A stretch of DNA of 64,000 nucleotides from Paramecium sonneborni (Eukaryota; Ciliophora; Oligohymenophorea; Peniculida; Parameciidae), in the NCBI GenBank assembly GCA_905182985.1, contig CAJJDN010000139.1:138668-202667 (forward strand), in the 5' to 3' direction. Positions within the stretch are counted from its first letter, which is position 1, and every line of letters begins with the position of its first letter. Of the stretch, positions 50,487 to 61,976 are shown piece by piece. The translations under genes were made by a program, and so were the position numbers. The notes under the pieces are model-generated. The model was not told where the DNA came from. It searched no databases and saw only the letters and a list, made by a program, of their open reading frames with translations.

Positions 50487-51301
50487 ATTTAATAATATTT
50501 GAATTATATACAATATTTAAGATATTCATTTGAATAGTAATAATAGTCTGTTTATTATTATTCTATAACTTCTTGATATAAACTTGACTTCAAAATAATC
50601 GTTTAATGAAATAAATCAGAATTAATTAATTTCATTATCAATTTAATCAAAATTAAAAATTGAGCAAAGAAAGGCTTTCCTATTAGAATGACAAGGAATA
50701 CTATTTAAGAGTAAATTTACAATAATTAAAATAATAATGATTCTATTTAAAAACCTTTTGTAGATAAATATAAGTAAATATTTGAAAATTCTATATAGAA
50801 GAAATAAAATATCAAATTAAATAGTGAAATGACCAAATTTTTTGATGTTGAATTACCTAATTTGAATAATATGAGTATAGCATTTTTAATAGAAGAATTA
50901 AATAAATGATTGTTTTATATGAGTTATTTTTAGCATATATATAATATTTTTAATTGTTAATTTCTAAATCTAATTAAAATAAAAAAAGAGAAGTTTGATG
51001 AACTTATATAATATGTTGAATTTATTATTCTCGATTGTCTTTCATTAAGAATTCTTATAAAAATGGAAAAATTATTTTCACTCTGAAGTTCAGCAAATTC
51101 CGTTCTTAGTAATAACTGAACTCATCAAATAAAATAACATTTATTTTTTAGATTCCCTGCAGTTACCAATGTATTCATTTAGATTGTTTCTTACAGAGGA
51201 AATTTCTTTTTACTTTTTCTCATGAAATCTTGTAGTTTTATAAACATTTGACATATATATTAAGGTTAAGGAGAAAGTGAATTTTTCAATAATTAAATTA
51301 C
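50487..51301. other. Mostly intergenic, one protein-like tail
   Basis: Frame 50686-50909 (+) ends ..MTKFFDVELPNLNNMSIAFL and a TGA at 50907-50909; it has coding character but no convincing start. The rest (50910-51301) is AT-rich with no supported gene. Confidence 0.4.
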
Positions 51302-51670
51302 ATGAATAGTATAAGTACTTGTTTGTTACTTTTGAATGTTGAAAGTAATTAAGAAAGCACGTGTACTAAAGATGAGCTTAATGATTCTATAGATTTGTAT
51401 ATGGATTCTAAGATTAAGGAAATTGAAATAGGGATTGTAAAGTACTTGCATAGTATGGGAATATAAACAAAAACAGATCCTAAATAGAAGGAATAACAAT
51501 ATTGGAATTTGAGAAGAATTGAAAGCAACAAGAAATTAGAAGAACATTGGAGTTGTCCAAAGTTATCATTAAATTCTTCTGTTAGTAGGTTGTTAATCAG
51601 TAGACAATCTTCAGTCATCTAGTATTTTAATAAAAGTGGAAGCTCTCTATAAACATTACTTACTTCCTGA
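51302..51670 (+). CDS. Small unknown protein, 122 aa
   Basis: One uninterrupted frame with TAA/TAG as Gln, ATG 51302 to TGA 51668-51670. It has a charged helical part (KDELNDSIDLYMDSKIKEIE), YLHSMGIQTKTDPKQKEQQYW, and a Ser-rich tail (LSLNSSVSRLLISRQSS). No family recognised. The antisense frame on the minus strand over the same bases is hydrophobic and lacks protein character. Confidence 0.5.
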
Positions 51671-52029
51671 TTTAAAGAACAATAGAAGTTGAGTTAATTA
51701 AATGTTTTTTATCAATTATGTTTTATTGATAATTTAGTTTAAATTTTTAGATCTTAAATATCTAAATATATACATATATTATAAAACAATTTAATTGGAA
51801 AAGATAGTAAATAAATTGTTTCATTAAATTTTTATTAATATAATTTTTTATAAAAATATATTATAAATCCAATAGATTTTTGAATAAATTGATATTTGAA
51901 ATTGAGGTAGAGAATATTGAAAATAATAGGGAAAATTGAAAATAGAAAATTGTATGAATAAAGAAAGAAGATAAAGTTAATAATAAAATGATTGGATTTG
52001 AAATATGATATATAGTATCAAAATAGAAT
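51671..52029. other. Intergenic, no gene seen
   Basis: About 360 bases between convergent genes (plus-strand small gene and minus-strand kinase). AT-rich, with no recognisable element. Confidence 0.6.
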
Positions 52030-53257
52030 TCAACGATTAATACAACCTAGTGATATAAGTATTCTTTTAAAGAGATTTTATTATGGTTATTCAGAAACTT
52101 GTTAAGGTTGATGGAATACAAAATGTTGGGATCTTTATTTCATGTCTTCCCATTCTTTATAAGTAGTTTTACGTTCAGACATTACAGTTTATAAAGATTA
52201 TAAAGGAGATTAATTTGATTCATCAATTAATAATGAGACACTTCTATATGTTAAATTTTCATTGAGAGGTAGTGGTTATTTTATTTTCGATCGCATCCAT
52301 CGATGATTTAGAATAGTTTATATACTAGGTCTATTAAAAGGGTTTTGCTGGAGAATCATGGTAATAAGAGATTTGCATTCTTCTGACACATACTCATCAT
52401 ATTTAAGAGGACATCCAGAAAGAATAGCAGTACATTTTTCTTAATCATTCCTTCCATTAAAAGGTGGTTTACCTTGTACCATTTCATAAAGTAAGACACC
52501 CAAACACCATATATCGAGTTTATAGTTAGTGCTTTGAGATTTAATCATTTCAGGTGCCATATATTCGATTGTACCACAAAAAGCTTTTTTAAGATTACCC
52601 ATTTCAGTGGACCAACCAAAATCACAGATTTTAATATTTCCTTTATTATCAAGCAAGAGATTTTCAGGCTAGAGATATAGAATCATAAATAACCTTAATA
52701 TCTCTATGAATAATCTTCTATTTATGAAGATAATCAATTCCAAGACATGTTTAATAAAGATAATGAGAAGCTTCATCTTCAGATAGATAACGCTATTTTT
52801 TAATTTATTTAAACAAAGAACCACCTTCTGCATATTCAAGTACCAAATATACATTGGTCTAAGAGTATAAATTTATTTTATACTTTATCTTCAAAGTAAC
52901 TATCTAATTTGATTATGTTTGGATGATTTAATTTACGTTAAATTTTGATTTCTCTCTTAAGATTATCCACAGTACAATATTTAAATAGTTCTGCCTTTTT
53001 CATCTACATACTATAACAAATATAATCAATACAGCTTTCATAGCTAACAATTTTCCTGTTGATATTTCTTTAACTAAAGTAACCCATCCAAATGAACCTT
53101 ATCCTAATGTTTATTACATTGCTTAAAAATCACTAATAATTATTAAATATTTGTACTTTGAGCATTTCTTATGAATTGTGCTTGAAGATGCTTTACTACT
53201 AGATGCTGGTCTATTTGAACTAATTTAAAATTTAATAGATTTACCAATTTGATTCAT
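52030..53257 (-). CDS. Aurora-like serine/threonine kinase
   Basis: A 382-residue kinase; introns 53004-53032 (29), 52859-52883 (25), 52669-52693 (25). After about 45 Ser-rich residues come the Gly loop LGQGSFGWVTLV, the ATP Lys in LLAMKA, the alpha-C Glu in REIKIQRKLNHPNI, catalytic HRDIK-PENLL, the metal loop DFGWS and the APE motif APEM. DFGWS plus the overall layout are diagnostic of the Aurora group, which phosphorylates mitotic and ciliary substrates. The activation segment reads MGNLKKAFCGTIEYMAPEM: where Aurora has a phosphorylatable RRTT before LCGT, this protein has KKAF, so the usual T-loop Thr is missing. A 115-residue C-terminal extension after the kinase core is Ser/Gln-rich. 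All other catalytic residues are present, so it should be active if constitutively folded or regulated differently. Confidence 0.9.
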
Positions 53258-53353
53258 GTTTGTTTGCTGATATATTAAGTTTTAAACTCTTACATTCACG
53301 AGTAGTTTCTGAATAAGTTTTATTGGAATTCATTAATATAATTAAAAATATTA

Positions 53354-53965
53354 TCAAAATTGAATTTTAGTCTAAAAACCAAAGTAACACAATACGATCT
53401 AGGCTACTATCAATTAGGCAAACAAGAATTCCCACAATTGTTCATGTAAAAAATCATAAACACTATAAGCCATAAACATTCCTCCAAGATGACGACACGC
53501 TTATGATAATCCTAATATCATCGTACGGTAATCCTTAGATTATCGACCAAGTTACTGAATGGATATCGGTTGAAATATTGTAATGGAATACTCCTTGCAT
53601 TAAACTGGCTATCAATAACATCCAATCTGATTTAATGTAAATGTAGCTCATCTTCAACATTTAACTTATTATGCAAATTGATTCTAAAAATATTTATAAA
53701 TTTACATGAAATTTAATAAACTTATTTCTAAGTATATAATCCAATCATGAATTAATAGAAAGGTTTACTAAATGCTCCAAAAATAGATAATAGCATAATA
53801 TCAATATATTTATTGCTATTATCAGAGTTGAAATATTTAATATATGTTAAATTGCTTAAATTCTTTTATATTATTACCTATAAAATAAAAAACCTTATAA
53901 GGTTTAACAAATAAAGTATTTATAAATTTATTCATTTATTTTTGATAATTTCGTAAATAATTTTC
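53354..53965 (-). pseudogene. Degenerate or unresolved membrane-protein coding region
   Basis: Clear coding character on the minus strand, but not resolvable into one frame. The right part reads IDIMLLSIFGAFSKPFYQ and FMIGLYTQK. The middle can be read as MLLIASLMQGVFHYNIS or as SQFNARSIPLQYFNR. The end reads DYRTMILGLSQACRHLGG, MFMAYSVYDFLHEQLWEF and a last helix to TGA 53354-53356. GT..AG introns such as 22 nt at about 53686-53707 connect the first two, but not the last. Either the gene is decayed or an indel lies near 53520. A multi-pass membrane protein is likely; identity is unknown. Confidence 0.35.
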
Positions 53966-54153
53966 TCATTGTTGGTCTATGTACTTTAATTTAAAACGTT
54001 TGAATTATAGAAATCTATTCATTAGAATTTTTACTAGTTTATTATTTAATTATAATCATACTATTCTTCATAATTTAAGATTTAACTATTTTCAGCACAT
54101 TTTTCTATATATTTAACATAAACATCAAATTCATTGTCCAAACATTCCTCCAT
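53966..54153 (-). CDS. Possible small protein, about 55 aa
   Basis: ATG 54151-54153 (MEECLDNEFDVYVKYIEKC) to TGA 53966-53968, with a 20-nt GT..AG segment near 54016-54035 needed to pass one TGA. The N-terminal half is acidic and looks like a real protein. It may be the first exon of a longer gene together with the unresolved region to its left. Confidence 0.3.
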
Positions 54154-54830
54154 CAAAGGAGGCAGACGAGAAGATTACTTCAAAAATATTATCAATAGAC
54201 AAATCTCAGTTACACAAATTACTCGAAATATTGAATATTCAAATCTATTACAAAATATTCCAATCAAACTGAAAATTATAGTTATCAAGTATCCTACATT
54301 AATGGATATTTTTATTAATTAAAATCTTATCATTTGAAGTACTTAATTCATATATCCATTAATCAAAGATTTTATAATAAAAATAACTAATACAATTATT
54401 TCTTGATGCATCTCAATAAATAATATGCAAATTAAAATGATTTACATAATTGAACAATAAAATTAACAGTGTTATACATATTTATTTATAGCTATTAATT
54501 GACCTATTGTATAACATGCAAAATATATTAAAAGTATTAATGGATTATCATAAGCAAACATAGCTATGCAACTATCAAATATATGAATTATGTGTCCAAA
54601 ACCTATTTGAATTTCCATTATTTATACATATCGTAAAGAATAATTTACGTTAGAAATCACTTTATCTAACTGCATTGATTTGATCTTATAAATTTGATAA
54701 GTGAATTGAAGCTGTTAATTTATCCTCCAATTCAATTATCATCTATAATTTTAATATAATTATATTTATATATATTAAATTTAACTACAATATTGCTATC
54801 AATATTTTAAATTTATATGATTCTAAAATA
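54154..54830. other. Intergenic, no gene seen
   Basis: A plus-strand frame at 54134-54322 is antisense to the small minus-strand gene at its start and is not supported. The remainder is AT-rich with no recognisable element. Confidence 0.55.
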
Positions 54831-55938
54831 TCATGTAACTTGATTGTTATTAGATTTAGGTGAAAATAATCTATTGACAATCTTTTTTTAAGGTGTTCTT
54901 TCTAAAAAAGGCTTTCCTCCTCTTGATTATGGTGATTAGATTTAAGGTAATTAATGATATTGATTATTCTATTTAATATTATTAATTTGTTGATCATTCT
55001 ATTTAATATTATTAATTTTGAAAGCGAATAATTGTTTATTTTATTATCCTTAAGTATCTCTAAGTATGTATTAAGCAGTTTTTGATTGTCTTGAAACATC
55101 ATCATTAGGTAAATTAATAAATTCATTAAAAGGAGTAATTGTTTATTAGGAAGAATTAGTTCTTAAAGCACTTTCTTATTATTTTAATTATCCAATTGAT
55201 CCATATCCTATATATTAATTGACATTAATTTTTTAAGCTTAAGGTGTCATTCTTGGAAGAAAGTTTGTTGAATTAGATTTATCCATTTATTCAGAATTGA
55301 ATTTAGATGATTTACTATCTAATAAAGATTTTTAATAGGAAGGATATTCTGGTTTAACATATTATCCAGTTTGTTTTTTTGAAAGTTGTTTTTAATTAGG
55401 TTGTAGATCTGACATACTAATGTTAAATTAATTTCCAGATGTCTTTGGATTCTAAAAGAATTTATCTTTTTCACTTGATTAAATATTTGGAGCAACAGAG
55501 TTATTTTAAGTAATTATTATATGCTCTGTTGAACATTTAGGTAAAGGTGGAGATAAAGGTTTTACTTATGGAACATTCATTAATTTTGGTGGAGAACTAG
55601 TTAGGCAGCACTTTATACCCAAATTTGTGCATAACAGGGGTTATGTATAGATTCTATAAATTTTATTATGGCGATTTAGTTATTCCCTCTTCTTTTATTG
55701 TTTATGAATTTGTTTTTTCATTAACTTATTTATTTAATACATTCTTTCTTCCATCATAGTTTAGTTTTATAGCTTATTATTTTGGACTTTTCATTGGAAC
55801 TCTTTGTAATTCCTTTTATTAAAATTTTATAGATTAACCCAACTAATTCTTTTATGGATTAAAGAATTAAGCTGTTTGCTTCATCTCTTAATATTAATGA
55901 TTCTCATCAAATTAAGATGAATCTAAGTGTTTAATCAT
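54831..55938 (-). CDS. Disordered Ser/Pro/Gln-rich protein, 361 aa
   Basis: From ATG 55936-55938 (MIKHLDSSQFDENHQYQEM) to TGA 54831-54833, with one 22-nt intron at 55597-55618. Sequence complexity is low: Ser, Pro, Asn, Gln and Lys dominate (KPLSPPLPKC, SKSSKFNSEQMDKSNSTNF, ITPFNEFINLPND). It ends RTPQKKIVNRLFSPKSNNNQ, with TP/SP sites that could be targets of proline-directed kinases. A 30-bp tandem duplication inside it (54961-55020) gives a 10-residue repeat. No fold or family recognised. Confidence 0.6.
54961..55020. repeat. Two 30-bp tandem repeats within coding sequence
   Basis: Units 54961-54990 and 54991-55020 differ at only a few bases. On the minus strand they code for two consecutive copies of a peptide like INNIKQNDQQ/INNIKQNNQ, so the duplication keeps frame. 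Confidence 0.75.
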
Positions 55939-56342
55939 TTGCTTTAAAAAATTATTATTATTAAATCAATAACTATTATTATTAAAAAGAATTTCCTTTT
56001 TCAAATTCAACACAATTTCTTCATTAATTAAACTTTATTTTACTGAATACTTTTTTTATTCATGCTTGTAGACCTTATTCTTGAATACTTATTTTTTTAT
56101 TATTTGAATTTTTTATTAAATATATTTTTTTCTTCAATTGAGTTTTATTTTAATCTTTTACATGTCCATTAAAATAAATAATTTTAAATCACATTAATCC
56201 TTATTTCTAATTGAATATTAAGATTATAAATAATTAAAAGATAAATAGAATGTAATCAATAAAATAATATTAATTTAATATCTACAATTCACATACTATA
56301 ATTTAAAATCGTAATATATAAAACCACACAAACAATTCTTAA
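55939..56342. other. Intergenic, no gene seen
   Basis: About 400 bases between two minus-strand genes, very AT-rich. A short coding-like frame just upstream of 55938 (..LINEEIVLNLKKEI) ends in TGA and cannot be joined to the downstream gene. Confidence 0.5.
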
Positions 56343-56604
56343 TCATGATCCAACTTTAAGTAGAATATATTAAAATTGTTATAACATTTAACTCATAATC
56401 TCCTAAATTTATTGTATATTAATATCATTTGATGTTACTTTTATTTACAACTCTGATATTTAAGCTATCATTCTTTTTGTAAATTAATCCATTCCTACCA
56501 TTGGTTTTATTTAAACTTACTAATTCTAAGTTAACACCTATAAATCATTTCTTAAATTCATAATTAACTCTTCTATATTTTATAATCTATCATCTGATTA
56601 AATA

Positions 56605-56651
<47 letters not shown>

Positions 56652-58903
56652 TGATGCTTATTTAATTTCTATCTTTGCATCTTCATATTATTTAGCCATT
56701 TATTCAGTTTATTATATTAATTAATCTAATTTGTATAATGCATCTTATCCTGGTCTCTAATTTTCAGCCAAAGAGACTATGTTTTTACTTAAAATGAGAA
56801 GTTATTGTGTAGAACTGTCAATGAAACTATTAAAATTTTATAATTTAGTTTAATCTATGAATTACATGTCATTGAAATATTAAATTACTTTCTCAAAGAT
56901 TAAAACTACTCCTTAAGACATTTTAGCCAATTCAATTTAATAGAGCTAACCTATTTAATCTTTTAAATAATCATTAGTAGTATTTTAGACTAATTATGTA
57001 CACTTATAAAATAAAATAAAAAATTTACTTCAATTTATGTTATTTATTAATTTACTAACAATTTTAAATGAGTACCTATTTTCTCATCTATCAATTATTC
57101 AAAATAGGCTTAATTGAAATTATCCATAAGAAAGTTCTCACATGTTTATTGATATAATTCTAGATTTTAGGAAACAACATTTTCCATCTAAGTTTCTAAT
57201 TAACAAAGATCCTATTTAAATTATAATTCTAATTTAGGTAATGCTTATTAATCATTTTGTCCTTATTTATCAAATTCCTTCTTTACTTATGCTTCAATTA
57301 AATCTTTAATATCTAAAATGAATGTAATATCTTCTATTAAATCTTTTTTGACATCATTACTTAGAATTAGGAATTATTATTATTGTTAACATTATTAAAC
57401 TTTTGGAATCAACTCATTTTCAACAATCTCATTTGCTTTGATTACTGGATCAATTTAACTGTAACTATTATAATTTTAATTATTGTTATTGCTCTTATTT
57501 TCCCACTGTTATTATTGTTATAATTATAATATATCCTCTTCTTTGATATAAGGAGGTGGAATTAAATGAGATTATTAGATTATACTTGAACCTTTTTTTT
57601 TAGAAGTATTTTTATCATAAAGTTAAAGTAAATTTTCAGGTAAAATTACACAAAGTCCAAGATCGCTATAAAACCAACAAAATTCTATTTTATCTCTCTT
57701 CTCAGATTAAAAACCAAATATATATGGTAATTCATGATCTGTTAATTCCAATTCTTGATTTTAGAAATCTCTAAATCCTTATTGAAATTCTATATATTCT
57801 TCTTCGGATTTGCATTTATTTTCACCATGTAAAAACCTTGTTGTTTATTCAGGAGGTAATATAAACTAAATAAAAAATGTAGAACTTGATCTTTCCTTTA
57901 CAAACATTTTTATATGTTTAATTTTACTCTATTCATTTTTTTCAATCTAAAATGTATGATAATTAACTTAATTACTTCCGATTAAATTAGCTTGGCTATA
58001 TAAATTTATACATTCATATCTTAAGTTTGATAAACAATAAAGAGAAAGTTTTATGTAGAATCTATTTAGAAATCAATTAATTCTACTTGTTACTTGCTTC
58101 ATATACTATTAAATATTAATTACCTCTCATTAAATTTAAATTTAATCGATTCACTTGCCAAAAGACTTGCTGTATGTAAATCTTCTTAATCAAAAGTCCA
58201 AAATATTATTCTTTTTTAAGATGTAATCGTAAAAAGAGCTATTTTATTATGATGTTCAAATAATTAAAACTTTAATGGTTCAAATTATGTATATTTCAGA
58301 TTATGTTCATTTATGAGTTAGAACGATTTTGAATTGAGAACATATAATTTTGAATCTTTTGTTAGAATGAAAATATATTTCAAACATTTTGTTATAATCA
58401 CTTATTTTGCAACCTATTTCATTTATTATTTAATAAATGTATTATCTAATTGGATAAGATAAATATTTGTATTATCGACTAAAATAGCTCCAATTTATTA
58501 TGAACAATATAATTTAGGTTATTATAATCCTTCTATTTTGAGCTCATTAGATAGTGTAAATTAATATTAGTAATCAATTTTGTAAAATTGTATTTACTCT
58601 TTATTTTGGATTATTATTAAATAATATGAATGTGCAAAATATGCAAGAACGAAATCTGTGATTTCTTTTTCTGTATTCAGAAAATATTTTTCTTAGCTAT
58701 CAATACACGAGACTAAGTAAAGAGATTATGAAGTTTTTTTGCAAGCAAAAAGATAATCCAAACTTTTTATTTCTAATTCATGATAATTTTCAACATCAGT
58801 GACATCAACAGTTTCTTAATCTAATATAGTGTTTTAATTAGAAGTGCAAATATATCTATGATTAATTCAGATTTTACTTGTAATGGTTGATGCTTGAAGA
58901 CAT
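56343..58903 (-). CDS. Propeller-like N-terminus, polyQ and helical C-terminus; possibly EDC4/Ge-1-like
   Basis: An 818-residue product, ATG 58901-58903 (MSSSINHYKYICTSNQN) to TGA 56343-56345. Introns 58856-58877 (22), 58097-58123 (27), 57947-57975 (29) and 57003-57028 (26) give an exact frame. The first 330 residues are beta-rich with repeated strand-turn patterns (SLDYLFACKKTSQSLYLVSC, KIALFTITSQKRIIFWTF), suggesting a beta-propeller. A Gln/Asn linker follows. The C-terminal 300 residues are helical: YQQTCENFLMDNFNQAYFEQ, then GQLYQIELAKMSQGVVLIFE. A 14-residue Gln tract, all TAA codons, lies at 56607-56648. WD-like propeller, disordered linker and helical C-terminus is the arrangement of the decapping scaffold EDC4/Ge-1; the match is architectural only and may be coincidental. 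Confidence 0.6.
56607..56648. repeat. Trinucleotide microsatellite coding polyglutamine
   Basis: Fourteen TTA/ATT units on the plus strand, read on the minus strand as fourteen consecutive TAA codons in the propeller/polyQ gene. Under the standard code this would be fourteen stops; under the ciliate code it is a Gln homopolymer prone to length change. Confidence 0.9.
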
Positions 58904-59119
58904 ATAAATTTAATAATTGAATAATAATTAATATATACATCTAGTATTTTGTATAACTTTGCAAATTATATTAAATTGAATTATTACAATTTCACAATAT
59001 AATCAACTTAACTAGATTCAAATGTTAAAGAGAATCATTGAAATGTCTATAAAATATTAAATTTCAAGAGCAATATTTAAATAAAGATTATTATAGTTGT
59101 AATTCATAAATTTTAGTAA

Positions 59120-60917
59120 TCAAATTAAAAATTTCTCTATTACTTAACTTTAAATCAATAGCATTTCCATTATTTCAAATTGATTCTTTTACGCTACTAA
59201 ATATTCTGAACTACTGATTTTTTTGTTGGAATTATTTTAATGCATATTCTATTTTAATATTTAATTTTATAATTAGTTTTATGATGATAAGTATTCTTAA
59301 CCAGCATCAAATAATAAATTTTCTGAAAAATTAGCAATTGCATTCAATTTAGCATTAAGAGTGTTCTTAGAGTATTACAAATCTTTTTAAAATTAAATTA
59401 AATCGTTAGAAACAGATTCTGGTTTCAGATTATCAATTTTATCAACAAGACTTTTGTATTATTTTCCAAAGTAAAGTGCATCATTTAATAGATGATTCTA
59501 AAATTTAACAACTTTAATACATTAATGTCTTAATTTTCAATTAATTCTTTTCTAAGATGATTAATTTCTTTTTCTTTTACTTATTAAATTTAATTACATT
59601 AAGTTTAATAATAAGCAAATGTCTCTTGTTAGTAATTATTGAATTGTTATTTACACATTTCGAGTTCATGCTTATTTATTTAAGTATTGTATACTTCTAA
59701 TTGTTATTAATTTGATTTCAATTGAATATTTTAATTCTCAATTTCATTAAATAGAGAATTAAATTTTTCTTTTTCTTCTTTATGAATAAGATCACTAGAT
59801 TTTAGCACTTCCAAAGATGATGATAACTTTTCAATCTAATGAATAAATAAATAGTAAAATTTACTTCTTCCTATTTTATCTATAATTCTTATTTGATTGA
59901 TATAATTTAAGCATTTAAATCTTAAATCTAGACTTACTATTGTTAATTAGTATTTTATATTTTAGTAATTTATTCGTTTAATTAGGTTATTATTTATTTT
60001 TTTTATTCTAATTCATCTATCTAAAACTTAATAATTTTTTAAGAACCAGATACATTATTTTGTTATTTCATTTGAGATGACTTAAATTTATCACTATTTA
60101 TATTAGATTCTTTATTGCTCTTATTCTAGGAAATAGGTGTTTTACAATTCTCAAAGTTACAGCTATTAAATCGTTAATGATGAGATTTATTAATAGATTT
60201 TTAAGTACAATTAGGATCAGGTTTGAATTTATTTTGAATTTTTGCTACTTGTTTATTTAGCATATCTATTTTTGAACAAGTAAATTATTTTGATTTAACT
60301 TCTTCTATGATTTCATAAACTATACTAACGATATCTTTAACCATAGATTAGAATTAACTTGTTTAATCATTACTAATTTCTTATTTTTCAACAGTAGGTC
60401 GTTAATTTAGTTCTTGTATTAAGAGAAAGATCATATATTTTAGTTAAATTAGATCTGTGCTTCTATAAAAGTCATAACATGTTTATGCATTATCTAAACA
60501 GAAAAGCTTCATTTTTGCAATTATAGCTGCACATGTATTATGATCATTCTCTTTTGCATATTTCAATAATTTGATCTTCTTCTCAATTTATAATAAGACA
60601 GGTTATGTTTATTATGAAATGGTTGAAATTTAAGAATATTTTTAGAGATGGATGTCAAATACATTCTCATTTTAAGTAAAAGAAGAACAGGAAGCTTTTT
60701 CATTTGGTTTCATCAATCGCTCTGTCATTTATTCAACTTCATGTTACTTAATCTACAAATAAGGAATAGGTGATGATTTCTCTAGTAATTAATTTATTTC
60801 TCGACAGGCAAATGGTCTCGGTTATAGAGGAGAGACTGAGTGTTCACTTGTTTTCTTCTTCCCGGAGTATAGGTTTTAAAGTTTTTGTAGCAGCTAACTG
60901 CTTGATGCTGAGTTCAT
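59120..60917 (-). CDS. Long coiled-coil protein, 581 aa
   Basis: ATG 60915-60917 (MNSASSSQLLQKLQNLYS) to TGA 59120-59122; introns 59836-59864 (29) and 59498-59520 (23). Residues 1-90 are Ser/Lys/Pro-rich. About 90-260 form a helical, soluble block (LLKYAKENDHNTCAAIIAKM, YEIIEEVKSKQF). A Cys/His-containing segment follows, then a long Glu/Lys/Gln coiled coil (KIIKFQIDELEQKKQIITQL). The last exon has NAKLNAIANFSENLLFDAGQ. Near the end a second frame with coding character continues to a TGA at 59064, so the last 20 residues are uncertain. No specific family; coiled-coil scaffolds of basal bodies and the cortex are common in ciliates, but that is a guess. Confidence 0.7.
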
Positions 60918-61398
60918 TTATAATTAACAGATATTTTTACTAGGTTTAGTAAACTCTTTAAATTTTATAAAATATCAAAACAATTCTTTTTTGAAAACTT
61001 CTCAAACCTCTATTTCAATCATCTTCTATTCATTTCTATGATTCATATCTGTAATAACTTTCAAACACTCAATATTTTATATACACACCAGAATTTTAAG
61101 TAAAATATTTATTTATAGCATTTATTCCAATCATAATATTTTTATTCATAATCAAGCTCTCTATATATACTTTTATTTATTCATTTCTAAAATTTGTTAC
61201 CATCAATCTTTATAAATATATTATCACTTTATAAATCAACTTCATAGTATTTATTAAGAAGTAAAAATACAAAGCTATAACTATCTAATCATTCCTATTC
61301 TCATCAGTTATTCTTAACTCATACATATTTTCTTCTTTTTATTCACATTTACATAATTATCATTTGTATAATATTTTATTTACTTTTTTTTTAATTTA
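60918..61398. other. Divergent intergenic region
   Basis: About 480 bases between the minus-strand coiled-coil gene and a possible plus-strand small gene. AT-rich, with stops in all frames and no recognisable motif. Confidence 0.55.
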
Positions 61399-61599
61399 AT
61401 GAAAAAAGAGGAAATAATATAACAATAAGAGTCTAAAGCATTTGATGAAATTTATGATATGGATTTCTAATCTTAAGACTTAATCTATTATTTCATTAAA
61501 GTAATTTTTATATCTATACTACTTATTATCAACAATGATTTATATTTAGGATGTTTAAAATATTAATTGTCATTTTCTCTTTTACTATCGAGATATTGA
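61399..61599 (+). CDS. Possible small membrane protein, 66 aa
   Basis: ATG 61399 (MKKEEIIQQQESKAFDEIYD) to TGA 61597-61599. It has an acidic soluble start and then a hydrophobic run (LIYYFIKVIFISILLI). It may be a first exon: another open stretch with some coding character starts at 61661 but overlaps the convergent gene. Supported only by composition. Confidence 0.3.
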
Positions 61600-61976
61600 T
61601 TGCTAATTATTTTTTAATTATTCTTTGATTATCATTTTTAATTATTTAAGTTAATTTTATATGGTTAATTTAAAGGGTTTGCAAGATAACTTATTTAGAG
61701 GTAAGTTCTAATTTAAAGAAATTCTTAATTATTATTCAAAATTAAAGAAGGAACATATTTAAAATGAGTTTATAATAATTGTTTCTTCAGTATTATAATT
61801 AGTAGGTTCAATTTAAATATTCTAAACCGGTTACTATTTATAATTATAGATATTTAAGATATAAAAATTGTTAAAAATAAATAATAGTTTTATATCAAAC
61901 AGATTTTATTCATAGATTTTATTTTATTTACATAAAATATAAAACACCACTAATAACATCAATACTCAATCTAATT

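Noticed and set aside
54134..54322. Plus-strand frame starting MSKHSSIKGGRRE
   Set aside because: Partly antisense to a minus-strand frame with better character; no further support.
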